Source: Nitrososphaera sp. (GTDB taxonomy: Archaea > Thermoproteota > Nitrososphaeria > Nitrososphaerales > Nitrososphaeraceae). From it: a DNA stretch of 5,124 nucleotides. The number at the start of each line of letters is the position of its first letter. The stretch's first letter is position 1. This document shows, piece by piece, positions 1-5,124 of this stretch. The stretch is taken from the NCBI GenBank assembly GCA_022545875.1, contig JAKEIF010000095.1, positions 1 through 5,124 of the forward strand, given 5' to 3'. The position numbers were made by a program, and so were the translations under genes. A model generated the notes under the pieces. The model had not been told where the DNA came from, did no database searches, and saw nothing but the letters and a program-made list of their open reading frames with translations.

Positions 1-961
1 TCCACACTTCGGTGACTTGGCGGAAAGTTCCTGTTTCTAACTCGGCTATCCTTTCGTTCGCAGGGATGGCCTTGTTCCACAAGGTTTCGAAAAAGAATTG
101 CTGCTGGTCAACGATCGCACGGGCGGTACTGATGACCAAGACGTCTGGCGGCAAACCTTCCTGGACCGCGGCACTCGCGCGATACTTTTTGCTGTCGTGA
201 ACGCCAAAATTGCCTTTGACATTGTCAAGGTGTCTCAAGTCCAGGATTTTTGACATCTCTTTGCAATACTTCAAATTGTCACTAGTAATTTCTGTGATGA
301 ACCTTAACTTCACGCCTCTGTCGCGCAGCTCTAAAAGTAGGTTCCAGACCTCCTTAACTTTAAAGAAAGAGGATGGGGCCGTCTTGTCGATACAATTGTC
401 AATATTCATTTTCGTCTTCTCTGCATCTCTGATCGTAGAATCCATGATTGCCTTTCTGCCTTGAATTATCTCTGTCTTTTCAGGCTCTGTGCCGTCTTCA
501 ATCTCTCTAACCCTTTGCTCAGCCGGGGTGGCTTTATCCCATAGTGTTTCGAAAAAATACTGCTGCAGCCTGACAAATGAGCTGACATTGCTTACAACCA
601 GCTTAGTCAATACGCCATTTTCAGTTTCAGGCGAACCGGCATAATCCGTCTCGTCTGCAATGGTAAAGTTGCCAATTACGCCGTTGAGATGACGCACTTC
701 TGAAAATTGGGCTAACCCCTTCGCCTGACTGACGTTTTCAGGAATGATTTCAGTTATGATGCGAACTTTTATCCCTCTTTCATGAAGAGAAACATACGCC
801 TCCCTTATCTCACTGACAGATAGAATAGCTAGGGGCCCGGTGAAATCCGTGCACAGGTCATACTTTGAGCCAATCCTACGCAGCACATCTAGTGACTTGG
901 CTGTAATGTTTTCCGTCCCTGTCCAGACCTCGGTCGTTTCGTTGCCCGCGAGGAGGGTCAA
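1..961 (-). CDS. Sensor histidine kinase-type protein, N-terminal sensory part (partial, runs off left edge)
   Basis: Reading the minus strand from a TTG at 961 gives 320 codons without a stop to the window edge; an in-frame TGA at 964-962 lies directly before the TTG, so this is the only upstream start. The visible part holds two complete units of about 153 residues (residues 10-162 and 163-316) and the first residues of a third, which again reads TEVW. Each unit has a Cys-containing motif (YDLCTDFTGP, IDNCIDKTAP), then RGIKVRIITEI or RGVKLRFITEI, an RHL..V.GNF motif, and FFETLW(D/N)KA.PA at its end. I recognise these as the sensory units in front of the kinase domain of Nitrososphaera histidine kinases. 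No signal peptide or membrane helix is visible, which suggests a cytoplasmic sensor. The His-box and ATPase domains would lie to the left of the window, so the kinase call is an inference from family. A TATA-like box 24-32 bases upstream supports the TTG start on a leaderless mRNA. Confidence 0.8.
   Translation of the reverse strand, partial: MTLLAGNETTEVWTGTENITAKSLDVLRRIGSKYDLCTDFTGPLAILSVSEIREAYVSLHERGIKVRIITEIIPENVSQAKGLAQFSEVRHLNGVIGNFTIADETDYAGSPETENGVLTKLVVSNVSSFVRLQQYFFETLWDKATPAEQRVREIEDGTEPEKTEIIQGRKAIMDSTIRDAEKTKMNIDNCIDKTAPSSFFKVKEVWNLLLELRDRGVKLRFITEITSDNLKYCKEMSKILDLRHLDNVKGNFGVHDSKKYRASAAVQEGLPPDVLVISTARAIVDQQQFFFETLWNKAIPANERIAELETGTFRQVTEVW
14..475 (-). repeat. Sensory unit 2 of tandem pair (residues 163-316)
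   Basis: This is the second copy of the unit. It begins TEIIQGRKAI and ends FFETLWNKAIPANERIAELE. The motif order (Cys motif, RGVKLRFITEI, LRHLDNVKGNF, QQQFFFETLW) matches unit 1. The next residues, at positions 2-13, read TEVW like the start of unit 1, so a third unit or the following domain begins at the window edge. Confidence 0.75.
476..934 (-). repeat. Sensory unit 1 of tandem pair (residues 10-162)
   Basis: This is the first of two in-frame protein-level repeats. It begins TEVWTGTENI and ends with FFETLWDKATPAEQRVREIE and a short acidic linker. Its Cys (residue 37) sits exactly 153 residues before the matching Cys of unit 2 (residue 190). The two units are clearly diverged in protein and DNA, so this is an old duplication and not a recent copy. 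Confidence 0.75.
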
Positions 962-984
962 TCATCAGTCTTGACCTTGTCTTT

Positions 985-993
985 GGTATAAAG
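985..993 (-). promoter_or_regulatory. TATA-like box for the sensor kinase gene
   Basis: On the minus strand this reads CTTTATACC. Its centre lies about 28 bases before the TTG at 961, the usual archaeal TATA-to-start distance when transcription begins at the start codon. No Shine-Dalgarno sequence lies between, which fits a leaderless mRNA. Confidence 0.5.
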
Positions 994-1018
994 ATTCTTT
1001 CAGTGAGTGAGTGAAGAG

Positions 1019-1093
1019 TGGGCAGGGGGTGATTTGAACACCCGACCACCTCGATGTCAACGAGGTATCATAACCGAGCTAGACCACCTGCCC
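1019..1093 (-). tRNA. tRNA-Val (GAC anticodon)
   Basis: The minus strand folds into a complete cloverleaf. The acceptor stem GGGCAGG/CCTGCCC is perfect, with discriminator A at 1019. The anticodon stem CCTCG/CGAGG encloses the loop TTGACAT, giving anticodon GAC at 1058-1056, which reads Val codon GUC. The T arm is GGGTG-TTCAAAT-CACCC and the variable loop has 5 bases. The D stem is weaker, with a G-U pair and a T-T mismatch at its inner end, as often seen. No intron is present and CCA is not encoded; the bases after the discriminator are CTC. It lies directly upstream of the sensor kinase gene on the same strand, but that gene has its own TATA-like box. Confidence 0.95.
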
Positions 1094-1118
1094 GTACTGC
1101 AAACTTTCTACCATCCCC

Positions 1119-1126
1119 AAATAAAT
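1119..1126 (-). promoter_or_regulatory. TATA-like box for tRNA-Val
   Basis: On the minus strand this reads ATTTATTT, centred about 29-30 bases before the 5' end of the tRNA. That fits an archaeal tRNA promoter. It lies in the space shared with the divergent small plus-strand gene. Confidence 0.45.
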
Positions 1127-1167
1127 GTTGTAGATTAAGATCCCGACTTTTTCTCTACAATGCTCAT

Positions 1168-1365
1168 ATGCAAAAATCACCTTGCAGATGCATGACTTCA
1201 AATCGCGACCTTAGTCGACACATGGACGAGGAGCTACGTCTACTAAACGAAATACTGGCAGCACTGAAGGAAAATAACCGGATGCTGAGCGCGCATAATT
1301 CAGTGGTCAGCAGCATCGACGACAGGGTAAGAAAGATCGGCGTCAACACTTCCAACATGCGCTGA
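1168..1365 (+). CDS. Small charged helical protein of unknown function
   Basis: The frame ends at TGA 1363-1365. It is open back to 1054, but that long form would run through the tRNA-Val gene in antisense, so its first residues are not credible. Starting at ATG 1168 gives 65 residues; ATG 1192 (57 residues) and ATG 1222 (47 residues) are alternatives, and no ribosome binding site or clear TATA box decides between them. The best-supported part follows Met at 1222: DEELRLLNEILAALKENN, an amphipathic helix with leucines in heptad-like spacing, then a second short helix ending DDRVRKIGVNTSN. This suggests a small coiled-coil protein that may dimerise or bind a partner. A Cys-x-Cys pair occurs only in the longer form. 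I do not recognise the family. Confidence 0.5.
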   Translation: MQKSPCRCMTSNRDLSRHMDEELRLLNEILAALKENNRMLSAHNSVVSSIDDRVRKIGVNTSNMR

Positions 1366-1395
1366 CAGCTAGTATCTCAAGCAGTATTTTGCTTC

Positions 1396-1424
1396 GGGCC
1401 GCTAGGGTTTTCTATGCGCGGCCC
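1396..1424 (+). other. GC-rich hairpin after the small gene
   Basis: GGGCCGC at 1396-1402 pairs perfectly with GCGGCCC at 1418-1424. An inner TAG/CTA pairing at 1403-1405 and 1412-1414 is possible. It starts about 30 bases after the stop of the small gene. No T-run follows, so it is not a typical archaeal terminator. It could be an RNA structure in the 3' end of that transcript, or chance. Confidence 0.3.
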
Positions 1425-1571
1425 CATCGGGAAGATTTCCACATCTACATCGCAATTGGCTATGCGGTACATCGTTGAAAAAATCGTGCATCACTCATCG
1501 CATAACAGAGATATGCTTCTGCGGGATACCTGAAAAAGTGCAAATGCCGAGAAAACATTTCAAAGCAGCGC

Positions 1572-1583
1572 AAATATAATAAT
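1572..1583 (+). promoter_or_regulatory. TATA-like box for bluB
   Basis: The AT-rich stretch AAATATAATAAT stands out in a mixed-composition region, and its centre is about 33 bases before the TTG at 1610. It implies transcription starting within a few bases of the start codon. I saw no B12-box (GCCACTG) in the 244 bases upstream of bluB, so there is no sign of a cobalamin riboswitch. Confidence 0.5.
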
Positions 1584-1609
1584 GGGAGTGGTGCGAAACA
1601 AGAGCGCAG

Positions 1610-2350
1610 TTGACGGATGATTATGCCCTGACTGGCGCGCAGAAGGAAGGCCTCTACAAGGCGATATTTTCAAGGCGTGACGTGCGGTCACACTTTATAC
1701 CGAAATCCATTCCAAACGATGTCCTTGCCAGAATTCTCAATGCAGCGCACCACGCGCCATCAGTGGGCTTCTCGCAGCCCTGGAACTTTATACTTATCCG
1801 GGACAGCGAAACGCGGCGGAAGGTAAAGGAGTCCTTTCTACGGGAGCAAGGGCGCTCGACTGCATTGCTGGATGGCGACAAGGACAGGCAAAAGAAATAC
1901 TCGTCGCTGAAGCTTGAAGGCATCATGGAATCTGATGTCAATGTCTGCGTCACCTACGATCCCACGCGCTTTGGCCCATTTGTCCTGGGAAGGACTTCCA
2001 TCGAGGAGACGGGCGTTTACAGCGTGGCCTGTGCAGTCCAGAACCTGTGGCTTGCCGCTCGAGCAGAAGGGGTAGGCGTCGGCTGGGTGAGCATACTGGC
2101 CAATTCGGACCTGGAAAATATCCTTGGGATGCCTACACATGCAAAACCCATCGCATACCTGTGCCTAGGCTACGTAGCAGAGTTCTCCGATAAGCCCGAC
2201 CTTGAGCGCCTCGGCTGGCTCCCGAGAATGGCACTTTCTGAAGTGATTTGCTATGAAAAGTGGGGCGAACTGGAGCCGCCGGGTTCATGGAGCGAGTTTC
2301 AAAGTGGTGTCAAAGCACAAGATGAGGTACGCCGTGAAGACAATATATAA
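1610..2350 (+). CDS. bluB: 5,6-dimethylbenzimidazole synthase (BluB)
   Basis: BluB is a flavin enzyme of the nitroreductase fold that uses O2 to break down reduced FMN into 5,6-dimethylbenzimidazole, the lower ligand of cobalamin; it acts in the cytoplasm. The 246-residue product is slightly longer than typical family members and carries their signature blocks in order: SRRDVRSHF (residues 21-29), AAHHAPSVGFSQPWNFILIRD (45-65), LKLEGIMES (100-108), VLGRTS (125-130), CAVQNLWLAARAEGVGVGWV (141-160) and YLCLGYV near 190. Asp24 and Ser161 appear to match the Asp and Ser shown to matter for catalysis in the Sinorhizobium enzyme. The start is TTG because an in-frame TAA at 1580-1582 closes the frame upstream and no other start codon lies between. 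An O2-requiring step suits an aerobic ammonia oxidiser, a group known to make cobalamin. No other B12 genes are in the window. A general nitroreductase is the alternative, but the motif match is too specific for that. Confidence 0.93.
   Translation: MTDDYALTGAQKEGLYKAIFSRRDVRSHFIPKSIPNDVLARILNAAHHAPSVGFSQPWNFILIRDSETRRKVKESFLREQGRSTALLDGDKDRQKKYSSLKLEGIMESDVNVCVTYDPTRFGPFVLGRTSIEETGVYSVACAVQNLWLAARAEGVGVGWVSILANSDLENILGMPTHAKPIAYLCLGYVAEFSDKPDLERLGWLPRMALSEVICYEKWGELEPPGSWSEFQSGVKAQDEVRREDNI
2342..2350 (+). promoter_or_regulatory. Possible TATA box overlapping the end of bluB
   Basis: AATATATAA covers the last codons and stop of bluB. It would start transcription near 2372, about 20 bases before the TTG of the next gene. 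A weaker AT-rich stretch at 2364-2372 would instead fit a leaderless start at 2392. Either would let the large downstream gene be transcribed apart from bluB. No Shine-Dalgarno motif precedes 2392. Confidence 0.35.
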
Positions 2351-2391
2351 TCGAGCTCCATTCGTAAATCAATTATCGGCAGGCAAACGCG

Positions 2392-4761
2392 TTGAAACTT
2401 GTACCGGGCAACAGCGACTATGGAAATTGCCGTGCTTACGGATGTAGCTTCTTGTTCTTTAGTATCAGGCACCACAATTTCGCAAGGTATCTCTTTATCA
2501 TACTGACGTTTGCCGGGTTGCTATCCACCGGATGGTTCGGCATACCCCTTGCTCCCAGATATTTCATCGACAGCTCCACGGATATTGTGGCAGGTTTGTT
2601 TACACTGTTCAGCGCGCTTGGGACGATATGGGGCATAATGGCCTACCGGGAATTTACAAGATCGGTTGAAGCCGTAATTGAAGCCAGGTTAGCCGCGCGC
2701 AAGCTCGACCCAATGATAGGGGACTATGAGTACCGCTCATATAATCCGATTACGAAAAAATATGACGAAGGCTTTGTCCCTTCCGGGCCCGTGGATTTCT
2801 GGGACAAGGAAACGCAGGTGCCCAGCTGGATGGACAAGGGCAAGTACTGGCACGTGCTCCTGAGCCTTGACGCCAGAACAAAAGATGTCCGGCTACAGGT
2901 AGTCAAGGACAAAGACCTGCCTTTTGACTTGGGCCCAAGGAATGTAGCGGTAACCACTCGACAGCGCGTCGCATCAGAGGAAAAAAGATCCCGGCGAGAA
3001 TACATCGTCAAGATTCCGCAGTGGCTCGTAATGAACACCGAGCGAAAGAGATTTATCGACCAGCGTGAAGTTGTGGACGCTGAGCTGAGCGCGCTGATTT
3101 CAGACCTGAACAGGAAAATAGTCAGCGCATCGGACGAAGTGGCCGACTGGGAGCGGCTGCGAATCAGGTATCCTTGGACTATTATGAGCCTGGGCCTTTA
3201 CCTGAACAAGAGCCTTCCACTTCGCATAGTGTACAGGCAGGTCGTGCAGAGTTTTCCGGGCGCAAAAAAACATGGGATTGAAGAAACGAATTCCAGCCTG
3301 GCGAATGTGCGGGACGACCAACTCATCGCGTCGGTGCTAGAGCTGGCCGCTGCAAGGGGGATTCCTCCAGGCAGGATGGAGATGCTGAAAGTGCTTGTCC
3401 TGTTTTTGAAAAACGCCTATACTAAACAGGGACTTGGAGAGGGCGCGAGTGAATACCACAGCTTTCATCATTCACTCGAAGTGTCTTACATGGCACTTCA
3501 CATGTTGCCCCGTGAAATTGACCAGTTTTCCTTTGGACCTAAAGATGTCGAGACAATGCTCGTTGCAGGCCTGCTCCATGACTTTGACCCCGGGCAGGCG
3601 ACGGGCACTTCAGACAAGAGCATACAGAAAGGGCCGAGCGTGGTGAGGACCATAGACGAGATCGAGCGGTCAAGGATACTCGACGCTTACTTTACAATGG
3701 GCAGAGATGAATTCGCCAACTACTTTCGGGAGTATACCTCTGCCTTTTCTCCCGCGACTGAATTTGCAACAACTCATCCAGAGTATGTGAAGATAGAGTG
3801 GAGCCCGATAGATGCCGCAATGGTTGAAGCCCTGATATGGAGGACGGATTTTCCTTTCCCCAAGCAGAAGCTTGCCCAGGACATGTTTGCAAATCTCTTG
3901 GCACAGCTGACAAGCAGGGGGATGGATGCCGACAAGGTATCGCTCATGGCAGAGACGCTATGGCTCGCAGATCTTGCCGTAACCTACATGGGATCGGATC
4001 CGGTGAGGGCATGGGACAGAGTTACGAACCTGTACGACGAGCTCAATTTGCCAAAACTTGAAGCGGTGCCGAGGACAGATGCGTTCTTTGGAGATTTTGC
4101 CGAAAACGAACTTTTCAACAGGCTGATTAGCACAAAGTACTTTCCGTACGTCTTCCGCCAGCGGTGGAAATTGATATACGATTTTTTTCATGAAGGCAAC
4201 CCATCTACCCAGCTCAACAGGACAATAGCCACCGCTCGCAACATGTACGTCGCGGTAAACCTGGAAATAGGAATGAGAGGAGGCGAAATGCTCCGGATGA
4301 TGGCTGTGGACAACTGGTCCGAGTACTTTATCGGAATAGGAAAGGACCAGAGCGAGGTGTTCAAAGCAAAGTCAAAATTCGCCGAGCTGGATCCGCAAAA
4401 TGCGTCTGCATTCTGGGGGGACACGGAGAGATTGTTGCCGTCGATAAATGACAGGTCTATTGACAACTTTTTCCTGGTCCTGCCGGAACACTCCGCGCCA
4501 ACGACAAGCGAAGGCTGGTCGTCTTTTCGCGCAATGCTCGCTGTTCTGGCAAAAAAACTTGTCCGCGGGGGCACATTTAGGATCCTGACCGACATTGAAA
4601 CCGGCAGCCCTGCCGCGAGTGAACTAATCCAAACCGCAGGACAGAGCAGCTTTGAACGCATCGCGGGAAAGGGACGTACGTATTTTCCGGAAAACTGGCG
4701 AGATCCTGAATTCCAAGCTGGGAGAAAACCTCAGGTAATCGTGTTTTCACTCAAGCAATAG
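2392..4761 (+). CDS. Membrane-anchored HD phosphodiesterase-like / TrmB-like methyltransferase-fold fusion protein
   Basis: This is a 789-residue protein with three recognisable parts. Two hydrophobic helices (about residues 33-53 and 64-84), flanked by basic residues on both cytoplasmic sides, suggest an anchor with the rest in the cytoplasm. Residues 106-260 I do not recognise. Residues 330-545 look like an HD phosphohydrolase of the class I cyclic-nucleotide phosphodiesterase type: YHSFHHSLEV (355-364), LLHDFDPG (394-401), LIWRTDF (481-487) and LWLADLAVTY (523-532), giving His356, His360, His396-Asp397 and Asp527 as likely catalytic or metal residues. Residues 620-789 follow the order of TrmB, the tRNA guanine-N7 methyltransferase: LEIGMRGGEML, YFIGIG, GDTERLLP, SIDNFFLVLP, RGGTFRILTD. 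However, the acidic ribose-binding residue and the FPDPWPKKRH motif are not conserved. The TTG start is the only one near the upstream stop (2365-2367); TTG 2518 would delete part of the first helix. Substrate and role are unknown. Confidence 0.8.
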   Translation: MKLVPGNSDYGNCRAYGCSFLFFSIRHHNFARYLFIILTFAGLLSTGWFGIPLAPRYFIDSSTDIVAGLFTLFSALGTIWGIMAYREFTRSVEAVIEARLAARKLDPMIGDYEYRSYNPITKKYDEGFVPSGPVDFWDKETQVPSWMDKGKYWHVLLSLDARTKDVRLQVVKDKDLPFDLGPRNVAVTTRQRVASEEKRSRREYIVKIPQWLVMNTERKRFIDQREVVDAELSALISDLNRKIVSASDEVADWERLRIRYPWTIMSLGLYLNKSLPLRIVYRQVVQSFPGAKKHGIEETNSSLANVRDDQLIASVLELAAARGIPPGRMEMLKVLVLFLKNAYTKQGLGEGASEYHSFHHSLEVSYMALHMLPREIDQFSFGPKDVETMLVAGLLHDFDPGQATGTSDKSIQKGPSVVRTIDEIERSRILDAYFTMGRDEFANYFREYTSAFSPATEFATTHPEYVKIEWSPIDAAMVEALIWRTDFPFPKQKLAQDMFANLLAQLTSRGMDADKVSLMAETLWLADLAVTYMGSDPVRAWDRVTNLYDELNLPKLEAVPRTDAFFGDFAENELFNRLISTKYFPYVFRQRWKLIYDFFHEGNPSTQLNRTIATARNMYVAVNLEIGMRGGEMLRMMAVDNWSEYFIGIGKDQSEVFKAKSKFAELDPQNASAFWGDTERLLPSINDRSIDNFFLVLPEHSAPTTSEGWSSFRAMLAVLAKKLVRGGTFRILTDIETGSPAASELIQTAGQSSFERIAGKGRTYFPENWRDPEFQAGRKPQVIVFSLKQ

Positions 4762-4765
4762 TATG

Positions 4766-4773
4766 TTTTAAAT
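4766..4773 (+). promoter_or_regulatory. TATA-like box for tRNA-Arg
   Basis: TTTTAAAT lies just after the stop codon of the large gene, centred about 32 bases before the tRNA 5' end, which fits an archaeal tRNA promoter. Confidence 0.5.
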
Positions 4774-4801
4774 GTGCGCGGGAAAAGTTGAACAAATGCG
4801 C

Positions 4802-4876
4802 GGGCTCGTAGCTCAGCATGGACAGAGCGAACGCCTCCTAAGCGTTAGGTCGGGGGTTCGAATCCCCCCGGGCCCG
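4802..4876 (+). tRNA. tRNA-Arg (CCT anticodon)
   Basis: A complete cloverleaf is visible. The acceptor stem GGGCTCG/CGGGCCC has one G-U pair, with discriminator G at 4876. The D stem is GCTC/GAGC. The anticodon stem AACGC/GCGTT encloses CTCCTAA, giving anticodon CCT at 4837-4839, which reads the Arg codon AGG. The variable loop is AGGTC and the T arm is GGGGG-TTCGAAT-CCCCC. There is no intron and CCA is not encoded. An integrase-like reading frame begins about 50 bases downstream, so the 3' half of this tRNA is a candidate attachment site. Confidence 0.96.
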
Positions 4877-4898
4877 CTCCTACTTAGGATCGAGTACC

Positions 4899-4907
4899 AT
4901 AAATTTT
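4899..4907 (+). promoter_or_regulatory. TATA-like box for the integrase-like gene
   Basis: ATAAATTTT is centred about 26 bases before the TTG at 4929, the same arrangement as before the sensor kinase gene. It supports a real, or once real, leaderless start at 4929. Confidence 0.4.
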
Positions 4908-4914
4908 GGCATGG

Positions 4915-4930
4915 ATTTTTAGCCATTTTT
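4915..4930 (+). terminator. T-rich stretch, possible tRNA-Arg terminator
   Basis: Two runs of five T (4916-4920 and 4926-4930) lie 40-54 bases after the tRNA. A weak 4-bp pairing, ATGG/CCAT, is possible around the first run. Archaeal transcription often ends at such T-runs. The second run overlaps the start of the integrase-like frame, so this role is uncertain. Confidence 0.3.
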
Positions 4931-5124
4931 GACACCTATTCTAGACTCCAAAGGCAAGCATGCATGGCTGCTAAAAGACGAAAGTGTCGCCAGATGGCTC
5001 AAGAACATTGGTCGGAGACGTCAAGCGCTTATCATTTTGCCGATAAGGAGAGCAGAACTCTCCGTGAAAAGACAACCCCAGTTAGGGCGACGATGGTAAT
5101 GATGGGAACTAACGCGACTTCAAA
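4929..5124 (+). pseudogene. Tyrosine recombinase (integrase) N-terminus, apparently frameshifted, partial at right edge
   Basis: From TTG 4929 the frame reads TPILDSKGKHAWLLKDESVARWLKNIGR. The block LLKDESVARWLKN resembles the start of the N-terminal SAM-like DNA-binding domain of archaeal tyrosine recombinases. In this frame the rest is basic and unlike the family, and it stops at TAA 5097-5099 after 56 residues. A second frame, entered around 5012-5018, stays open to the window end and reads TSSAYHFADK...REKTTPVRA..., whose TTP motif is like that of integrases. A frameshift near 5015 would join the two. The position directly after a tRNA gene is typical for an integrase of an element inserted there. 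The catalytic R-H-R-Y domain would lie beyond the window. It could also be a chance open frame; the family call is tentative. Confidence 0.4.

Noticed and set aside
12..464. Plus-strand open frames at 12-200 and 210-464
   Set aside because: They are antisense to the continuous minus-strand sensor protein, whose two repeated units match each other in the other frame.
1003..1014. GTGA repeated three times between tRNA-Val and the sensor gene
   Set aside because: Three units of four bases are easily due to chance, and no function can be assigned.
1054..1167. N-terminal extension of the small plus-strand protein to ATG 1054
   Set aside because: It begins inside tRNA-Val in antisense, and its residues are basic and low-complexity, without helix pattern.
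1414..1533. 39-codon plus-strand frame (ATG 1414 to TGA 1531-1533)
   Set aside because: Codon third positions look fairly GC-rich, but there is no promoter-like box, no ribosome site and no recognisable motif; it also begins inside the hairpin. Too short to support.
1366..1609. Cobalamin riboswitch upstream of bluB
   Set aside because: No B12-box or other conserved cobalamin riboswitch core is visible.
4188..4661. 157-codon minus-strand open frame
   Set aside because: It lies antisense to the TrmB-like domain, which has clear motifs in the plus frame; the minus product has no recognisable feature.
5047..5063. GGAGAG/CTCTCC hairpin with a 5-base loop
   Set aside because: It is a 6-bp pairing within the integrase-like frame, with no T-run after it and no sign of conservation; probably incidental.
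1..5124. CRISPR array or complete insertion sequence
   Set aside because: No regularly spaced short repeats, no transposase and no terminal inverted repeats were seen; the only repeats are the protein-level sensory units.

Overview
The window looks like chromosomal DNA from an ammonia-oxidising archaeon of the Nitrososphaerota (Thaumarchaeota), most likely a Nitrososphaera-like genus. Four things point there: a minus-strand protein made of the tandem ~153-residue sensory units I know from Nitrososphaera histidine kinases; archaeal TATA-like boxes about 26-33 bases before gene starts; the absence of Shine-Dalgarno sites, with TTG starts that suit leaderless mRNAs; and tRNA genes without an encoded CCA. 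The genus is an inference from recall, not from a search.

Layout. Positions 1-961 (minus) hold the first 320 residues of a sensor histidine kinase-type protein whose C-terminal part lies beyond the left edge. Upstream of it on the same strand is tRNA-Val(GAC) at 1019-1093. Diverging from that tRNA on the plus strand is a small helical protein of unknown function (about 1168-1365). After a 244-base gap comes bluB (1610-2350), the oxygen-dependent enzyme that makes 5,6-dimethylbenzimidazole, the lower ligand of vitamin B12. It is followed 41 bases later by a large protein (2392-4761, 789 residues), and then by tRNA-Arg(CCT) at 4802-4876. Directly after that tRNA is what looks like the N-terminus of a tyrosine recombinase (integrase), apparently frameshifted and running off the right edge.

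The most interesting item is the 789-residue protein. It appears to join three parts: two N-terminal membrane helices, a central HD domain whose motifs resemble class I cyclic-nucleotide phosphodiesterases, and a C-terminal Rossmann domain that follows the motif order of TrmB, the tRNA (guanine-N7) methyltransferase, but has lost several key residues. I know of no characterised protein with this arrangement. Its substrate and role are unknown, and the methyltransferase part may be a binding module rather than an enzyme.

How the genes relate. BluB and the HD/TrmB-like protein are close on one strand, but a TATA-like box at the end of bluB suggests the second gene can be transcribed alone, so a shared pathway is not established. 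The sensor protein is transcribed away from them. The tRNA-Arg/integrase junction suggests that an integrated element begins at the right edge of the window.
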